DNA of 64,000 nucleotides from Oenococcus sicerae (GCF_004102045.2 NZ_CP029684.2:1600395-1664394); one strand, 5' to 3'. Shown: positions 17,992 through 28,252, counted from the stretch's first letter. Numbers and translations are program-made. The notes: a model not told the origin generated them from the letters alone.

Positions 17992-19235
17992 ATTAGAGAC
18001 TCCCTAGAAAGATGGCGATTGAAAAAATGCTGCGTATCAACGATGGCAGCTAACAAACGGTCAACATCTTCGATCGTATTATAGAAATAAAAGCTAGCCC
18101 GGCAAGTCGCCGATAACGATAAATAATGCAGTAAAGGCTGGGCACAATGCTGACCAGCACGAATCGCGATCCCCTCATCATCGAAAATAGTCGCAACATC
18201 ATGCGGATGGAGGCCATCTAAGTTAAATGAAATAATGCCATTATGATCACTAGGGTCGTTTGAACCATAAAGCTGAACACCGTTCAATTTTTGCAAACGC
18301 GGCCAAGCATAACTGACCAGTTGACGATCTTGGTTTTCGATCTGCTCAAAGCCTACCTGCTGCAAGTAGCTCAGTGCAGAACCAAAAGCAATGACACCAG
18401 CAATGTTCTGCGTACCAGCTTCAAAACGCAAGGCGCCTTGTTTGAAAGTCGCTGATTGTTCAGTGACCTCTTCAACCATTTCGCCACCGTAAAATTCTGG
18501 CGACATATCATCAAGTAACGCTTGTTTGCCATATAAAACACCAACGCCTGTCGGGCCTAACATTTTATGCGCAGAAAAAGCCATAAAATCACAATCCAGA
18601 TCCTGAACATCAATCGCCATATGCGGTGCACTTTGGGCCGCATCCACGATCATGACTGCACCATGTTCGTGAGCTAAGGCAGTTAATTGTTTAATCGGCT
18701 GCCGGCTGCCGAGCACATTAGAAACCTGAGTAATACTAACAATTTTCGTCCTGGCATTAATTATTCCTTCGGCCGCTGCCAAGTCGATAAGACCCTGCTG
18801 GTTGGCCGCCAAATAGCGTAAATGCGCACCAGTTTTTTTTGCGACCTGCTGCCAAGGCACTAAGTTGCTGTGGTGTTCCAAAAGCGAAATAACGATCTCA
18901 TCACCGGCTTGCAAATGACTCAGGCCCCACTGCCGAGCCAGCCAATTCAAGCCTTCAGTCGTACTACGTGTAAAAACAATTTCTTCACGAGAAGCCGCAT
19001 TTAAAAAGTGCTGCACATGATCACGAACCGCTTCATAAGCTTGGGTAGCTTGTTGGGCCAACGTATGTGTGCCACGATGAATATTGGCATTCTCATCTGT
19101 ATAGTAATGATTGATCCGATCAATAACCACTTGGGGTTTTTGACTGGTAGCCGCATTATCCAAGTAACAGAGTTGATGGCCGTTGACTTTCCTTGCTAGA
19201 ATCGGAAAGTCAGCCAGATATGGATTATTCGCCAT
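17988..19235 (-). CDS. sufS: SufS cysteine desulfurase
   Basis: PLP-dependent class II cysteine desulfurase. 415 aa. PLP lysine K224 lies in [18 protein letters not shown] and the nucleophilic cysteine in RAGQHCAQP are present. The stop codon overlaps sufB and the start overlaps the end of sufD by 11 bp, consistent with one transcript. Cytoplasmic, partner of SufU. Confidence 0.96.
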   Translation of the reverse strand: MANNPYLADFPILARKVNGHQLCYLDNAATSQKPQVVIDRINHYYTDENANIHRGTHTLAQQATQAYEAVRDHVQHFLNAASREEIVFTRSTTEGLNWLARQWGLSHLQAGDEIVISLLEHHSNLVPWQQVAKKTGAHLRYLAANQQGLIDLAAAEGIINARTKIVSITQVSNVLGSRQPIKQLTALAHEHGAVMIVDAAQSAPHMAIDVQDLDCDFMAFSAHKMLGPTGVGVLYGKQALLDDMSPEFYGGEMVEEVTEQSATFKQGALRFEAGTQNIAGVIAFGSALSYLQQVGFEQIENQDRQLVSYAWPRLQKLNGVQLYGSNDPSDHNGIISFNLDGLHPHDVATIFDDEGIAIRAGQHCAQPLLHYLSLSATCRASFYFYNTIEDVDRLLAAIVDTQHFFNRHLSRESLI

Positions 19236-20490
19236 TTTCCGATAACCTCTTTTCCAATAACTGATTTAACTCCGTTCGAACACTTGCGATCGGCAATTGA
19301 TTCAGCAAATCATCAAAAAAACTCTTTACAAGCAAACGGCGGGCAGCTGAAGCCGAGAGACCGCGGCTCATCAAATAGTAAAGCTGTTGTGGACTGACAC
19401 GGCCAATACTAGCAGCATGACCAGCTTCAACATCGTTTTCGTCTATCAATAAAATCGGATTTGCATCGCCGTTTGCAGTCGGCGACAACAATAAGACACG
19501 ACTGGTCTGCTCTGAATTAGCAGCATGTGCACCTTTGATAATTCTACCGATCGCATTATAGATCAGTCGTCCCTGCTGCAAAATGACACCCCGCTGGTTG
19601 ATCTGGCCGGTCGTATGTTTTCCAATATGAATGAGTTTCGTCATTAAAACCTGCTGTTGTTTGCGATCAGCTAAACTCACGACGCGTAGATCGGCTTTGG
19701 AACCGTCGCCCTCTAAAGTCGCCGCACAGTCAGCGATCAAATTATTTAAATTCATTTCGGCCAAAAGCCAATCTACCTGAGCATTAGCTGCCAGATGACT
19801 CTCACGATTAATGTAACTGGTTGTTGAATGCTGTAATTGATCCACAGCAAAACACGCTAAACGACTGTCCGGACCAGCGATCAGTTGTAAAACACTATTC
19901 AATCGCGTCGAAACGCCATCAGCTGTAGTCTTTGTGATCTGCAGGATCGATGCTTGCACGTCTGCACCGGTCACGAGCAAAATGTGCTGTTCGATCTCCG
20001 CGGCGCTGTCGATCTGCAGCAATAGTTCGATCGGAGCTGATAAGTGCAGCTGATCGGGTAGATAAATAAACAGGCCGCAATTCCAATAAGCAGCATGTAA
20101 AGCTGAGATCCGGTCACTTGGTTTGCGAGTTAAATAAGATCGTACCAAAGCTGTTTGCTTAGCGGCTGCGGCGGCAAGATCCATGACAAGAACACCCTTT
20201 TCCTGCAGCTGCTGGGAAACAGTGATCGTTAAAGTCGACATATTTTTTTGCGTCACTTTAATCGTTTGCTGATCTGAAATGACTGCTTTTTGCTGTTGGA
20301 TCCGAGATTGGCTGGGCATAACTGGACGAGAAAAAAGTGTTCTAGAAACACGCGGATATTTTGGCCAATCCAGATCTTGACTCATCAACAGAGCTTGACA
20401 ACGCTGCTGAATCAGCCATTCAGGCTCATGATCAAGAATGGCTCTTTGTCGGCAACGTGTCACAAGATCAGCTGCGATCGGCCTAGTCAT
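19225..20490 (-). CDS. sufD: SufD, Fe-S assembly scaffold subunit
   Basis: SufB paralogue forming the SufBC2D scaffold. 421 aa, with the beta-helix region and C-terminal YYLMSRGLSASAARRLLVKSF matching SufB/SufD. More divergent from the family than the SufB encoded next to it, and rich in Gln. It overlaps sufC by 8 bp and sufS by 11 bp. Confidence 0.93.
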   Translation of the reverse strand: MTRPIAADLVTRCRQRAILDHEPEWLIQQRCQALLMSQDLDWPKYPRVSRTLFSRPVMPSQSRIQQQKAVISDQQTIKVTQKNMSTLTITVSQQLQEKGVLVMDLAAAAAKQTALVRSYLTRKPSDRISALHAAYWNCGLFIYLPDQLHLSAPIELLLQIDSAAEIEQHILLVTGADVQASILQITKTTADGVSTRLNSVLQLIAGPDSRLACFAVDQLQHSTTSYINRESHLAANAQVDWLLAEMNLNNLIADCAATLEGDGSKADLRVVSLADRKQQQVLMTKLIHIGKHTTGQINQRGVILQQGRLIYNAIGRIIKGAHAANSEQTSRVLLLSPTANGDANPILLIDENDVEAGHAASIGRVSPQQLYYLMSRGLSASAARRLLVKSFFDDLLNQLPIASVRTELNQLLEKRLSENGE

Positions 20491-21256
20491 CTGTCACTTC
20501 CTCAGCTAGGCCCAGTTGCTGGCGAAGACCTTGATAACCGGTTTTCTCTAATTGAGATGCTAGCTCAGGTCCACCAGTCTTAACGATGCGGCCAGCCATC
20601 ATAATGTGAACAACGTCAGGCACAATATAATCCAGCAGGCGCTGATAGTGAGTAATGATCAAAGAAGAAAAATGCGGACCTCTGAGCGAATTGACCCCTT
20701 GAGCAACAATCGTCAAAGCATCGATATCTAAGCCGGAATCGATTTCATCCAAAATGGCAAAACTAGGTTCCAACATCAATAATTGCAGAATTTCATTGCG
20801 TTTTTTTTCACCGCCAGAAAAACCTTCATTCAAATAGCGTTCAGCCATATCAGCAGGAATTTGCAACAAGCTCATTTTTTCGTCTAATTTCTTTAAAAAA
20901 TCGCGCACGCTGATCGCTGCTGCTTTGGGACGTCTGGCATTCATTGCAGCTCGCATAAATTCCGCATTTGTAATACCAGGAATTTCTTGAGGATACTGCA
21001 TCGCTAAAAAAAGCCCCTGTCGGGCTCTTTGATCTACAGACCAATTCAGAATACTTTGACCATCTAACAGAATGTCACCTTCTGTGACCTCATAGCCTGA
21101 CCGACCCATGATCGTTTCGGACAGCGTCGATTTGCCAGTACCGTTGGGACCCATAATTGCGTGTATTTCGCCAGCCGGCAACGATAAATTGACGCCTTTT
21201 AATATTTTTTTTCCTTCTGCCTGAACATGCAGATTCTTAATTTCCAGCGTTGCCAT
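20483..21256 (-). CDS. sufC: SufC, ATPase of the SufBCD complex
   Basis: Soluble ABC-type ATPase driving Fe-S assembly. Walker A GPNGTGKST, Q-loop AMQYPQEIPG, signature FSGGEKKRNEILQ, Walker B AILDEIDSGLD, H-switch ITHYQRLL. The ATG at 21256 gives the family start MATLEIKNLHV; an in-frame GTG five codons upstream is less likely. First suf gene, 18 bp after nrdG, so the cluster may be co-transcribed with nrdDG. Confidence 0.96.
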   Translation of the reverse strand: MATLEIKNLHVQAEGKKILKGVNLSLPAGEIHAIMGPNGTGKSTLSETIMGRSGYEVTEGDILLDGQSILNWSVDQRARQGLFLAMQYPQEIPGITNAEFMRAAMNARRPKAAAISVRDFLKKLDEKMSLLQIPADMAERYLNEGFSGGEKKRNEILQLLMLEPSFAILDEIDSGLDIDALTIVAQGVNSLRGPHFSSLIITHYQRLLDYIVPDVVHIMMAGRIVKTGGPELASQLEKTGYQGLRQQLGLAEEVTDD

Positions 21257-21274
21257 CGGCTTATTTCTCACTTT

Positions 21275-21895
21275 CTATCGAACTAAACGATCCCAAATAA
21301 CGACTTTTCCTGCTTTTAAAGATTTTTGAACATCAATAATACGTTGATTAGCACTTCCTCGAAACTGCAAAGTTAAATCTTTTTCGGCCTCTAAAAAACG
21401 ACCATCTATTAAAATATCCAGTTTACTCAATAAGGCTTTTTTATCATCGGACTCTAACTGCAATTCATCCCATTTATAGCCGGTCCAAGACCAAATATCT
21501 TTCGTGTGGCCGAACTCTTCATGAATTCGATCAATTAACTGCAGACAAACATGTGTGTTTAAAAAAGGCTCGCCGCCCAGTAAAGTCAGACCCTGAACGT
21601 AGGACTGGCCTAAATCAGCAATAATCTGATCTTCCAAATCTTTTGTATAAGGCTGACCATAATGAAAACTTTGGGCAACTTTGTTATAGCAGCCAGGGCA
21701 ATTGAATTTGCAGCCGCTAACATATAAACTGCAGCGAACACCTTCCCCATCAACGAAATTAAAGGGCTTGTAACTAGCAACGTAATCAAGACTTAAATCT
21801 TTAGCCAGCCACTCCTGTGGTTTAGGATCTAGCGGCAAGCGTTGACGGTGCTGATGATGTTTAACTCTGATCGCTTTATTTTCTTCTTCGCTCAT
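21275..21895 (-). CDS. nrdG: Anaerobic ribonucleotide reductase activating protein
   Basis: Radical-SAM activase that installs the glycyl radical in NrdD using a 4Fe-4S cluster. The cluster motif CKFNCPGC (CxxxCxxC) is near residue 63; TLLGGEPF follows. The ATG at 21895 (after GAGG) is preferred over the TTG just before it. An N-terminal extension of about 40 residues precedes the core. 9 bp downstream of nrdD. Confidence 0.94.
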   Translation of the reverse strand: MSEEENKAIRVKHHQHRQRLPLDPKPQEWLAKDLSLDYVASYKPFNFVDGEGVRCSLYVSGCKFNCPGCYNKVAQSFHYGQPYTKDLEDQIIADLGQSYVQGLTLLGGEPFLNTHVCLQLIDRIHEEFGHTKDIWSWTGYKWDELQLESDDKKALLSKLDILIDGRFLEAEKDLTLQFRGSANQRIIDVQKSLKAGKVVIWDRLVR

Positions 21896-21904
21896 CAACA
21901 GCCT

Positions 21905-24106
21905 CTATCCTTGACGCGCACTAGTTGTCGCATCATTTCCCAATGTCATGTGTTTAACGCGCGATACGATTTCTTGATGCCGGCCATGAATCATCGGCCG
22001 TTGTAAAGGATTACCCAAATAACCACAAGTCCGCTTAACAACATCACAAGTTGCTGGATCCGTATTACCACATTTTGGGCACTTAAAACCACGCGCTGTG
22101 GCCTCGAATTCTCCTTTAAAGCCACATTCAAAACACTGATCAATTGGTGTATTGGTGCCCAAATAACCAATTTTGTCGTAAGCATAGTCCCAAACAGCTT
22201 CAAGTGCTTTGGGATTTTGTTTCAAATTCGGATACTCGCAATAATGGATAAATCCACCGGCAGTATATTTCGGATAATCTTTTTCGAAGTCGATCTTCTC
22301 AAAAGGCGTGATTTTTTTTCGAACATCATAATGAAAACTATTCGTGTAATATTCTTTATCCGTAATATCTTTCACGATTCCGAATTTTTTGGTATCCAAG
22401 CGGCAAAAAGTATCAGTCAAGCTTTCGCTTGGTGTGCTGTAAACGCTGAAGTGATAGCCATATTCCGCTTCCCAAGCCTTGCAGTGTTCCCACAAAGATT
22501 TGACGATCTGCACCGAAAACGCCTTAGCCTGCGGATCATGTTCCCAAGCATGTCCATAAAAGACCGTACCCACTTCATAAAGACCAATGTAGCCCAATGA
22601 AACGGTGGCCCGAGATTTATTGAATAGTTGGTCGATCGAATCGCCGCGCTTCAGCCGTTTGCCAAATGCCCCGTATTCATAAAGGATCGGTGCATTATCT
22701 GGATTAGCCTGCTTGGCACGTGCGATTTTAAACAGCAAAGCTTGCTTGCATACATCCATACGCTGTTCAAAAATATCCCAGAATTTCTTCTGATCTTGTT
22801 TTGATTCCATAGCAATACGCGGCAAGTTGACTGTCACAACGCCCAAATTCATCCGACCAGAATTGACTTCTTGGCCATTTTCATCATGCCAGCCCTGCAA
22901 AAACGAACGGCAACCCATCGGTGCTTTAAAACTGCCTGTCAGTTCAACGATTTTGTCATACATCAACACATCTGGATACATGCGCTTAGTTGCACATTCA
23001 ATCGCTAATTGTTTAATGTCATAATTTGGATCACCGGGCTTTAAATTCAAGCCGCGTTTGATCGTAAAGACTAATTTTGGAAAAATAGCTGTCCGGCGTT
23101 CTTTGCCCAGGCCTTGGATACGAATCTGCAAAATCGCTTTTTGGATCGCACGTTCGATCCAGCTTGTGCCTAGACCAAATCCAACCGTTGTAAAAGGTGT
23201 CTGGCCCTGAGAAGAATAAAGCGTATTAATCTCATACTCTAGACCCTGCATTGCATCGTAAATATCTTTTTCAGTTTTTTGGCGGGCAAAAGCATTTTGC
23301 TTGTCTTCGCCGTCAATCCACTTTTTTGCTTCGGCCAAATTCTTGTCATAATTTTTTTCGGCAAAAGGTGCTAACAATTCATCGGTCCGATCCGCTGAGC
23401 AGCCACCGTATTGGCTGGAAGCAACGTTCGCAATAATTTGTGCCATTTGTGCTGTAGCAGTCCCGATCGAATTCGGCGACTCAACTTCAGCGTTGCCGAT
23501 CTTAAAGCCATTTGTCAGCATTTCCTTGAAATCAATCAAACAGCAATTGGTCATCGGACTGTATGGCTGATAATCCAAATCATGCCAGTGAATATCACCA
23601 GATAAATGGGCAGCCGCTACTTTTGGCGGCAGCATTTTTAATCCGATCGCCTTGGCAACTGTACCAGCGGTCAGATCACGCTGTGTGTTGAAGACCTGGC
23701 TGTCTTTGTTCGCATTTTCATTGACGATGCTAGCATCTTTATCCAGCAAGCGCTGAATCATAAAACTAATATCAGTCGCCTGACTGGCGTCCACTTGCTT
23801 AGCCATCAGCAGATCATCAACAGCCTTCACCAGTTTTAAATCATGCCGTTCTTTTAGGACTGCTAAGATCGTCTCGTTAACAGCTTGCCGGCTGACGGAC
23901 GAATCATCAAAAAATGGTAACTGCGTCAAAATCTCGTCAACAAGGTCTTTAATTGATTGTTCATCGATCGGGTCGGTTAACTGCTGGTTGGCCTGTAAAA
24001 GCGTCTGTTGCAGCTGATCGATCTTTAATTCAGAAATTTTACCGTTGACTTCTTGAATTTTGATGGCAGTGGCCGTCGTTGTTAAATTATTGTTTTGGTT
24101 TGTCAT
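21905..24106 (-). CDS. nrdD: Anaerobic ribonucleoside-triphosphate reductase (class III)
   Basis: Glycyl-radical enzyme making dNTPs from NTPs without oxygen. 733 aa. N-terminal ATP-cone-like region (about 10-110), catalytic barrel, a zinc site with two CxxC pairs (CFECGF and CPKCGN) near residues 660-680, and the glycyl-radical loop RTCGYLG. Excellent AAGGAG Shine-Dalgarno. The 200-bp divergent region to sufT shows no NrdR-like box pair that I can recognise. Confidence 0.96.
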   Translation of the reverse strand: MTNQNNNLTTTATAIKIQEVNGKISELKIDQLQQTLLQANQQLTDPIDEQSIKDLVDEILTQLPFFDDSSVSRQAVNETILAVLKERHDLKLVKAVDDLLMAKQVDASQATDISFMIQRLLDKDASIVNENANKDSQVFNTQRDLTAGTVAKAIGLKMLPPKVAAAHLSGDIHWHDLDYQPYSPMTNCCLIDFKEMLTNGFKIGNAEVESPNSIGTATAQMAQIIANVASSQYGGCSADRTDELLAPFAEKNYDKNLAEAKKWIDGEDKQNAFARQKTEKDIYDAMQGLEYEINTLYSSQGQTPFTTVGFGLGTSWIERAIQKAILQIRIQGLGKERRTAIFPKLVFTIKRGLNLKPGDPNYDIKQLAIECATKRMYPDVLMYDKIVELTGSFKAPMGCRSFLQGWHDENGQEVNSGRMNLGVVTVNLPRIAMESKQDQKKFWDIFEQRMDVCKQALLFKIARAKQANPDNAPILYEYGAFGKRLKRGDSIDQLFNKSRATVSLGYIGLYEVGTVFYGHAWEHDPQAKAFSVQIVKSLWEHCKAWEAEYGYHFSVYSTPSESLTDTFCRLDTKKFGIVKDITDKEYYTNSFHYDVRKKITPFEKIDFEKDYPKYTAGGFIHYCEYPNLKQNPKALEAVWDYAYDKIGYLGTNTPIDQCFECGFKGEFEATARGFKCPKCGNTDPATCDVVKRTCGYLGNPLQRPMIHGRHQEIVSRVKHMTLGNDATTSARQG

Positions 24107-24315
24107 CTTATCTCGCTCCTTACTTTTTGATTAAGCTCAATCATAGTGGATTCAATAACAAGGTTCAATCAAAAAATTCTGACTATTTTGCCATTTTTTT
24201 CGAAAAATCTAGATACCACGCCGGAAAGATGCTAATCTTATCTCGTTAAAATAAATTTTGCTAAGTGAGAATTTATTAAATTTTTATTAATTTTTAAGAA
24301 AAATAGTGATTAATC

Positions 24316-24672
24316 TTGAATGAGAATACTTTAGTTGAAAATACACAACAATCTTTAACTAATCGTGAATTTAAGGCCGTTATTTCAGCCTTGGAACAGG
24401 CGATCGATCCGGAAATGGGTATCAGTGTCGAAGATCTAGGCCTGATCTATAGCCTGCAAGCGACTACACAAGATGATGACCGTCAGCTTCGCATTATCAT
24501 GGCTTTGACCATACTCGGCTGCCCGCTATCTGCAGAATTGCAGACGATCGTTGAACAAGCCGTTTTAGCCAATAGCTCTTTTAAAAAAGTTTTCGTGCAG
24601 ATCGATCCGAGAATCGATTGGGATCCAAAGCGAATGTCTCGTGTAGCAAAAATGACTTTAGGCATTCTTTAA
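24316..24672 (+). CDS. SufT/DUF59 (MIP18-type) Fe-S maturation factor
   Basis: 118 aa containing the DUF59 signature: AIDPEMGISVEDLGLIYSL followed by LTILGCPLSAEL. The cysteine in GCPL is the conserved residue. Family members help deliver Fe-S clusters; divergent placement from the nrd/suf unit fits that role. The start is TTG because an in-frame TGA lies three codons upstream and no ATG exists early in the frame; the Shine-Dalgarno is weak. Confidence 0.85.
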   Translation: MNENTLVENTQQSLTNREFKAVISALEQAIDPEMGISVEDLGLIYSLQATTQDDDRQLRIIMALTILGCPLSAELQTIVEQAVLANSSFKKVFVQIDPRIDWDPKRMSRVAKMTLGIL

Positions 24673-24689
24673 ATTCTTAGGATCGAATA

Positions 24690-24731
24690 AAAAAACAGTT
24701 TTCTAAAGTTGTTTGGAAAACTGCTTTTTTT
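24690..24731. terminator. Terminator between sufT-like gene and arcA
   Basis: Stem CAGTTTTC / GAAAACTG with a 12-nt loop, A-run before and T-run after, so it can serve both convergent genes. Confidence 0.85.
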
Positions 24732-24742
24732 GCTAACTGAAT

Positions 24743-25987
24743 TCAGGCTTTTAGATCTACACGGTAGATCGGCATGCTCATACAACGCGGCCCGCCTCGG
24801 CCACGAGATAATTCGCTTGATGGTATTTCCCAGACCTTCACACCATGTTTTCGCAAAACTTGATTAGAAACATAATTTCTGTCATAAGTTACGACGACAC
24901 CCGGGGCGATCGCTAAAGTATTGGAGCCGTCGTTCCATTGCTCACGAGCTGCAGCCACCGGATCACCATCAGCCGTCAGAATCAGATCAAGCTCGCTAAG
25001 CCCCAATTCCCTTTTCAAGACAGCAGCAAGATCATCAAAATGTTCAACTTTGATACTATTTCCTCGATCCTGATGCAAAACAAAAATCGGCATTTTTCTC
25101 TGTTCATTGAAAATCCCCGGATAAACAGTAAACTGATCGCGATTAACCATTGTGAAAACCGTATCCAAGTGCATCATCGCATGGGCATGCGGGATCTGGA
25201 TCGCAATGATCGTATCGTAAGCAGAAGCGCTGAATAAACTTTTGGCCAAATCCTGAATCGCCTCAGAACTGGTGCGTTCAGAAATGCCGATCGCAAGCAC
25301 GTGGTTGGACAGAACCAGCTCATCACCACCTTCAAGGCGTGTTCCTTGATCGCGGTCTCGCCATATATGGATCGGCTGATCAGCAAAACGTGGATGATGT
25401 TTCACGATCAACTGCATGAAAAGCGATTCGCGTCTGCGAGCTTGAAAAGTCATGCTGCTGATCGTTAATCCGTGACCAATAGCGGCGGCTGGATCACGCG
25501 TAAAGTAAAGATTCGGCATTGGATCAATTAAAAAGGGTCGGGTCTGGTCATTAACAAAACGAGAAAGACTATTTGCCGATGTTTGAATTTTGCCGCGTCG
25601 AATGCCGGCCATGATCTGGTTCACCATCGCTTGTGCCGGCATATCAAGCAAATAATCTGTCAGTTGATCGTAAGTATCACCGCTTTTAAAAGCAGACTCG
25701 CTCAACAATTGCTTCAGAAAGTCTCTTTTGACTTGTGGGCTCGTTTGCAAAGCTTCTGCAGCTAATTTTTCTAAATATAAAACTTCCGTAGCATTTTTTG
25801 TCAAAATTGCTGCAAAGGCATCGTGTTCTTTTTGTGCTTGAGGCAAAAAAGGAATATCGTCAAAAAGCAGTGATTTCATTGTTTCCGGCATTAAATTTTC
25901 GACTTCGTGACCCGGACGGTGCAAAATGACCTGTTTGAGTTGACCAATTTCTGAATTAACATTGATCGGTAATGTTTCATTTGTCAT
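24743..25987 (-). CDS. arcA: Arginine deiminase
   Basis: Hydrolyses arginine to citrulline and ammonia. 414 aa. Guanidino-group enzyme marks: FTRDPAAAIG, EGGDELVL, HLDTVFTM, and the catalytic cysteine C402 in RCMSMPIYR. Strong AGGAG before the ATG. No arcB, arcC, arcD or arcR is adjacent: neighbours are sufT-like and a purine permease gene. Without ornithine transcarbamylase and carbamate kinase nearby, ATP yield from arginine depends on genes elsewhere. Confidence 0.95.
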   Translation of the reverse strand: MTNETLPINVNSEIGQLKQVILHRPGHEVENLMPETMKSLLFDDIPFLPQAQKEHDAFAAILTKNATEVLYLEKLAAEALQTSPQVKRDFLKQLLSESAFKSGDTYDQLTDYLLDMPAQAMVNQIMAGIRRGKIQTSANSLSRFVNDQTRPFLIDPMPNLYFTRDPAAAIGHGLTISSMTFQARRRESLFMQLIVKHHPRFADQPIHIWRDRDQGTRLEGGDELVLSNHVLAIGISERTSSEAIQDLAKSLFSASAYDTIIAIQIPHAHAMMHLDTVFTMVNRDQFTVYPGIFNEQRKMPIFVLHQDRGNSIKVEHFDDLAAVLKRELGLSELDLILTADGDPVAAAREQWNDGSNTLAIAPGVVVTYDRNYVSNQVLRKHGVKVWEIPSSELSRGRGGPRCMSMPIYRVDLKA

Positions 25988-26090
25988 ACTTGCTCCTCGT
26001 TTTTAATGATTTTTTCAGGAAGATTTCCCGTTGCTCATTAAACATCGTTCTCGCAATTTCCATGCAAAATCTGTCAAATTATCTGACAAC

Positions 26091-27512
26091 TCAGTTGGCA
26101 AAACGGAAAGCGATCAAAATAAAATTCACTAAAAACATCAGACTGATCACTAATACGACGGGATTGATTTCCTTAAATTTGCCTTTAACCATCTTAACAA
26201 AGATATAAAAAATAAAACCAGCTGCAATGCCGTAAGAAATTGAGTAAGAAAGCGCCATAAAGACAGAAGTAAAGAAGGCTGGGATCGCGACCTCCATATC
26301 GCCCCATTCGATTTTCTTAAATTCACTCATCATCGAGATACCAACCAAAATCAAAATTGGCGAGGTTGCAGCGTTTGGAATCACGGAAACAAAAGGTGCA
26401 AAGAAAATAGTTAATAAAAAGGCAGCAGCGGTCACTAGATTAGACAGACCAGTCCGACCTCCGGCCGCAATACCAGAAGCTGATTCAATGAAAGTCGTCG
26501 TGTTAGAAGTACCTAGCAGGCCAGCACTGGTCGTTGTCACTGTATCCGCTAAAAGTGCCCGATCCATGCGGGTTTTAAAACCTGATTTGTTTTCTGCAAA
26601 TTCGCGCTGATCTTCTTTTGTAAAAATCTGCGTCTGCTCGCCGATTCCCAGCAAAGTCCCGATCGCATCAAACAGACCTGTCAATCCCATTGCAAAGACT
26701 GTCGCGAGCGTCAATAGAAAGTCATGCCAATTGTTAAACAAAGTCGGCATCCCCTGGCCCGAAAAAGAAGCTAAGAAGACTTTGGAAAATTCAGAAAAAG
26801 TTGTTGATAAGGAAGCACCCCATTCTATATGCGTATTTGTAACGCCCATTGGGATACCGATCAGTGTGGTCACGATCATTGAAATCAAAAAAGCACCCGG
26901 AATTTTTCGCAATACTAAAACAATTAAAATCAAAAGACCGATCAAAGCCAAAATCACGGCCGGTTGGTTAAAATTGGCCATTTCCGGGGTAACAGAGCCA
27001 TTGCCAACCATCGATGACGTCCCCCAGCCGGAAATAATATCTTCCTTGCCAATAATAAAATTGATAAAACCGGCATTTTTAAGACCAATATACGCGACAA
27101 ACAGGCCAATACCCCCGGCAATTGCGGCTTTTAATTCTTCCGGAATCGCCTTAACAATTGCTCGGCGACCATGACTAAGCGTAATGATCAAATCAAAAAT
27201 ACCCACCAAAAAGACGATCGCCAGGGCTTGCTGCCAATGAAAATGACAGCCAAAAACGATCGTATAGGTGAAATATGCCTGCATACCAATGCCAGGTGCT
27301 AAAGCAAATGGTACATTAGCAAATAATCCCATAAATAAAGTCCCGATCGTGGATACGATGATCGAAGCTAAAAAGATACCTTGTTTAGGCATGCCGGTCT
27401 GACCCAAAATCTGTGGATTCAAAAAGAAGATATAGACCATTGATACAAAAGTCGTTAGTCCAGCAATGATCTCCCGTTTAATAGTTGTCTGGTACTTTTC
27501 CAAATGAAACAT
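26091..27512 (-). CDS. NCS2-family purine permease (PbuG/AzgA type)
   Basis: 473-aa polytopic membrane transporter, probably for hypoxanthine/guanine or adenine with protons. Starts YQTTIKREIIAGLTTFVSMVYIFFLNP, the AzgA-like signature, followed by ALAPGIGMQAYFTYT and the SNTTTFIESASGIAAGGRTGLSN motif. Roughly a dozen hydrophobic segments. Substrate within purines cannot be fixed from sequence. 11 bp downstream lies a phosphatase gene in the same direction. Confidence 0.9.
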   Translation of the reverse strand: MFHLEKYQTTIKREIIAGLTTFVSMVYIFFLNPQILGQTGMPKQGIFLASIIVSTIGTLFMGLFANVPFALAPGIGMQAYFTYTIVFGCHFHWQQALAIVFLVGIFDLIITLSHGRRAIVKAIPEELKAAIAGGIGLFVAYIGLKNAGFINFIIGKEDIISGWGTSSMVGNGSVTPEMANFNQPAVILALIGLLILIVLVLRKIPGAFLISMIVTTLIGIPMGVTNTHIEWGASLSTTFSEFSKVFLASFSGQGMPTLFNNWHDFLLTLATVFAMGLTGLFDAIGTLLGIGEQTQIFTKEDQREFAENKSGFKTRMDRALLADTVTTTSAGLLGTSNTTTFIESASGIAAGGRTGLSNLVTAAAFLLTIFFAPFVSVIPNAATSPILILVGISMMSEFKKIEWGDMEVAIPAFFTSVFMALSYSISYGIAAGFIFYIFVKMVKGKFKEINPVVLVISLMFLVNFILIAFRFAN

Positions 27513-27523
27513 AATTCCTCTTT

Positions 27524-28177
27524 TTAAATAAGTGTTGTGTTGCCTTTGCTGTTAACGTTGCTTAAATAAGCGACCTCATTGTAACTTTCGATCGTAAAAT
27601 GCTCGTCATCGATCGTCTGTAGGATCGTCGTCGAAGTATTTTTTAATGAAGACAGACTTTCATCTCCGGTCAATGCTTTGATACCTAATTGAATGATCGA
27701 ACCGTGTGAGAAGATCAATAAATTTTCATCCTCGTTAAGCTGTCTGCTGCGCTTGATGATGCCGTCTTTAAAACGCTGTCGTGCTTTGGCAAAATTTTCA
27801 ACACCAAAAGCCGTTAAGCGCGGATCATCTTGTCGACGGATCAATTCATCGAATAACTGCGGATATTTTTTTGCTACTTGTTCTCTAGTCAGACCTTCCC
27901 AATCACCAAAGGATAGCTCACGAAAATTTTTATCGTCAATAATCGCTGTTTTCGCATAGTTAGCTGTATCGGCTAACGTGATCTCTGCTGTTCTCCTGGC
28001 GCGCTTGATCGGGCTGGTATAGACAGTTGTAAAATCAAATTTATCCAAAAAACCAGCTAGGTCCTGGCAATCCTGCTTGCTAGACTCTAGCAGCGGTGAA
28101 TCACCGTTGGCCCCCTGAAATCTGCCTTCTAAGTTCCATTCAGTTCGGCCGTGTCTAACGATAAAAATTCTTTTCAT
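27524..28177 (-). CDS. Histidine phosphatase family protein (phosphoglycerate mutase-like)
   Basis: 217 aa. Phosphohistidine motif VRHGRTEWNLEGRFQG at the N-terminus, ELSFGDWEGL in the middle and the second catalytic histidine in LIFSHGSIIQLG. The length and lack of full dPGM motifs suggest a broad-specificity phosphatase rather than glycolytic mutase. The ATG lies 78 bp after pepN transcription ends, so it likely has its own promoter. Confidence 0.88.
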   Translation of the reverse strand: MKRIFIVRHGRTEWNLEGRFQGANGDSPLLESSKQDCQDLAGFLDKFDFTTVYTSPIKRARRTAEITLADTANYAKTAIIDDKNFRELSFGDWEGLTREQVAKKYPQLFDELIRRQDDPRLTAFGVENFAKARQRFKDGIIKRSRQLNEDENLLIFSHGSIIQLGIKALTGDESLSSLKNTSTTILQTIDDEHFTIESYNEVAYLSNVNSKGNTTLI

Positions 28178-28206
28178 AGTTAATAGAATACAGTTAAACG
28201 AATCAA

Positions 28207-28252
28207 AATAAAAACCCCAACGAAAGCAATTTTTCTTTTGAAGGGATTTTTT
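28207..28252 (-). terminator. Probable terminator after pepN
   Basis: Imperfect hairpin pairing a CCC-TTC side with a GTTGGGG side, followed by TTTTTATT in pepN sense. The stem includes wobble pairs and one mismatch. Confidence 0.45.

Noticed and set aside
24107..24315. NrdR or FNR boxes between nrdD and the sufT-like gene
   Set aside because: I looked for paired ACACTATAT-like or TTGAT-N4-ATCAA sites and found nothing convincing.
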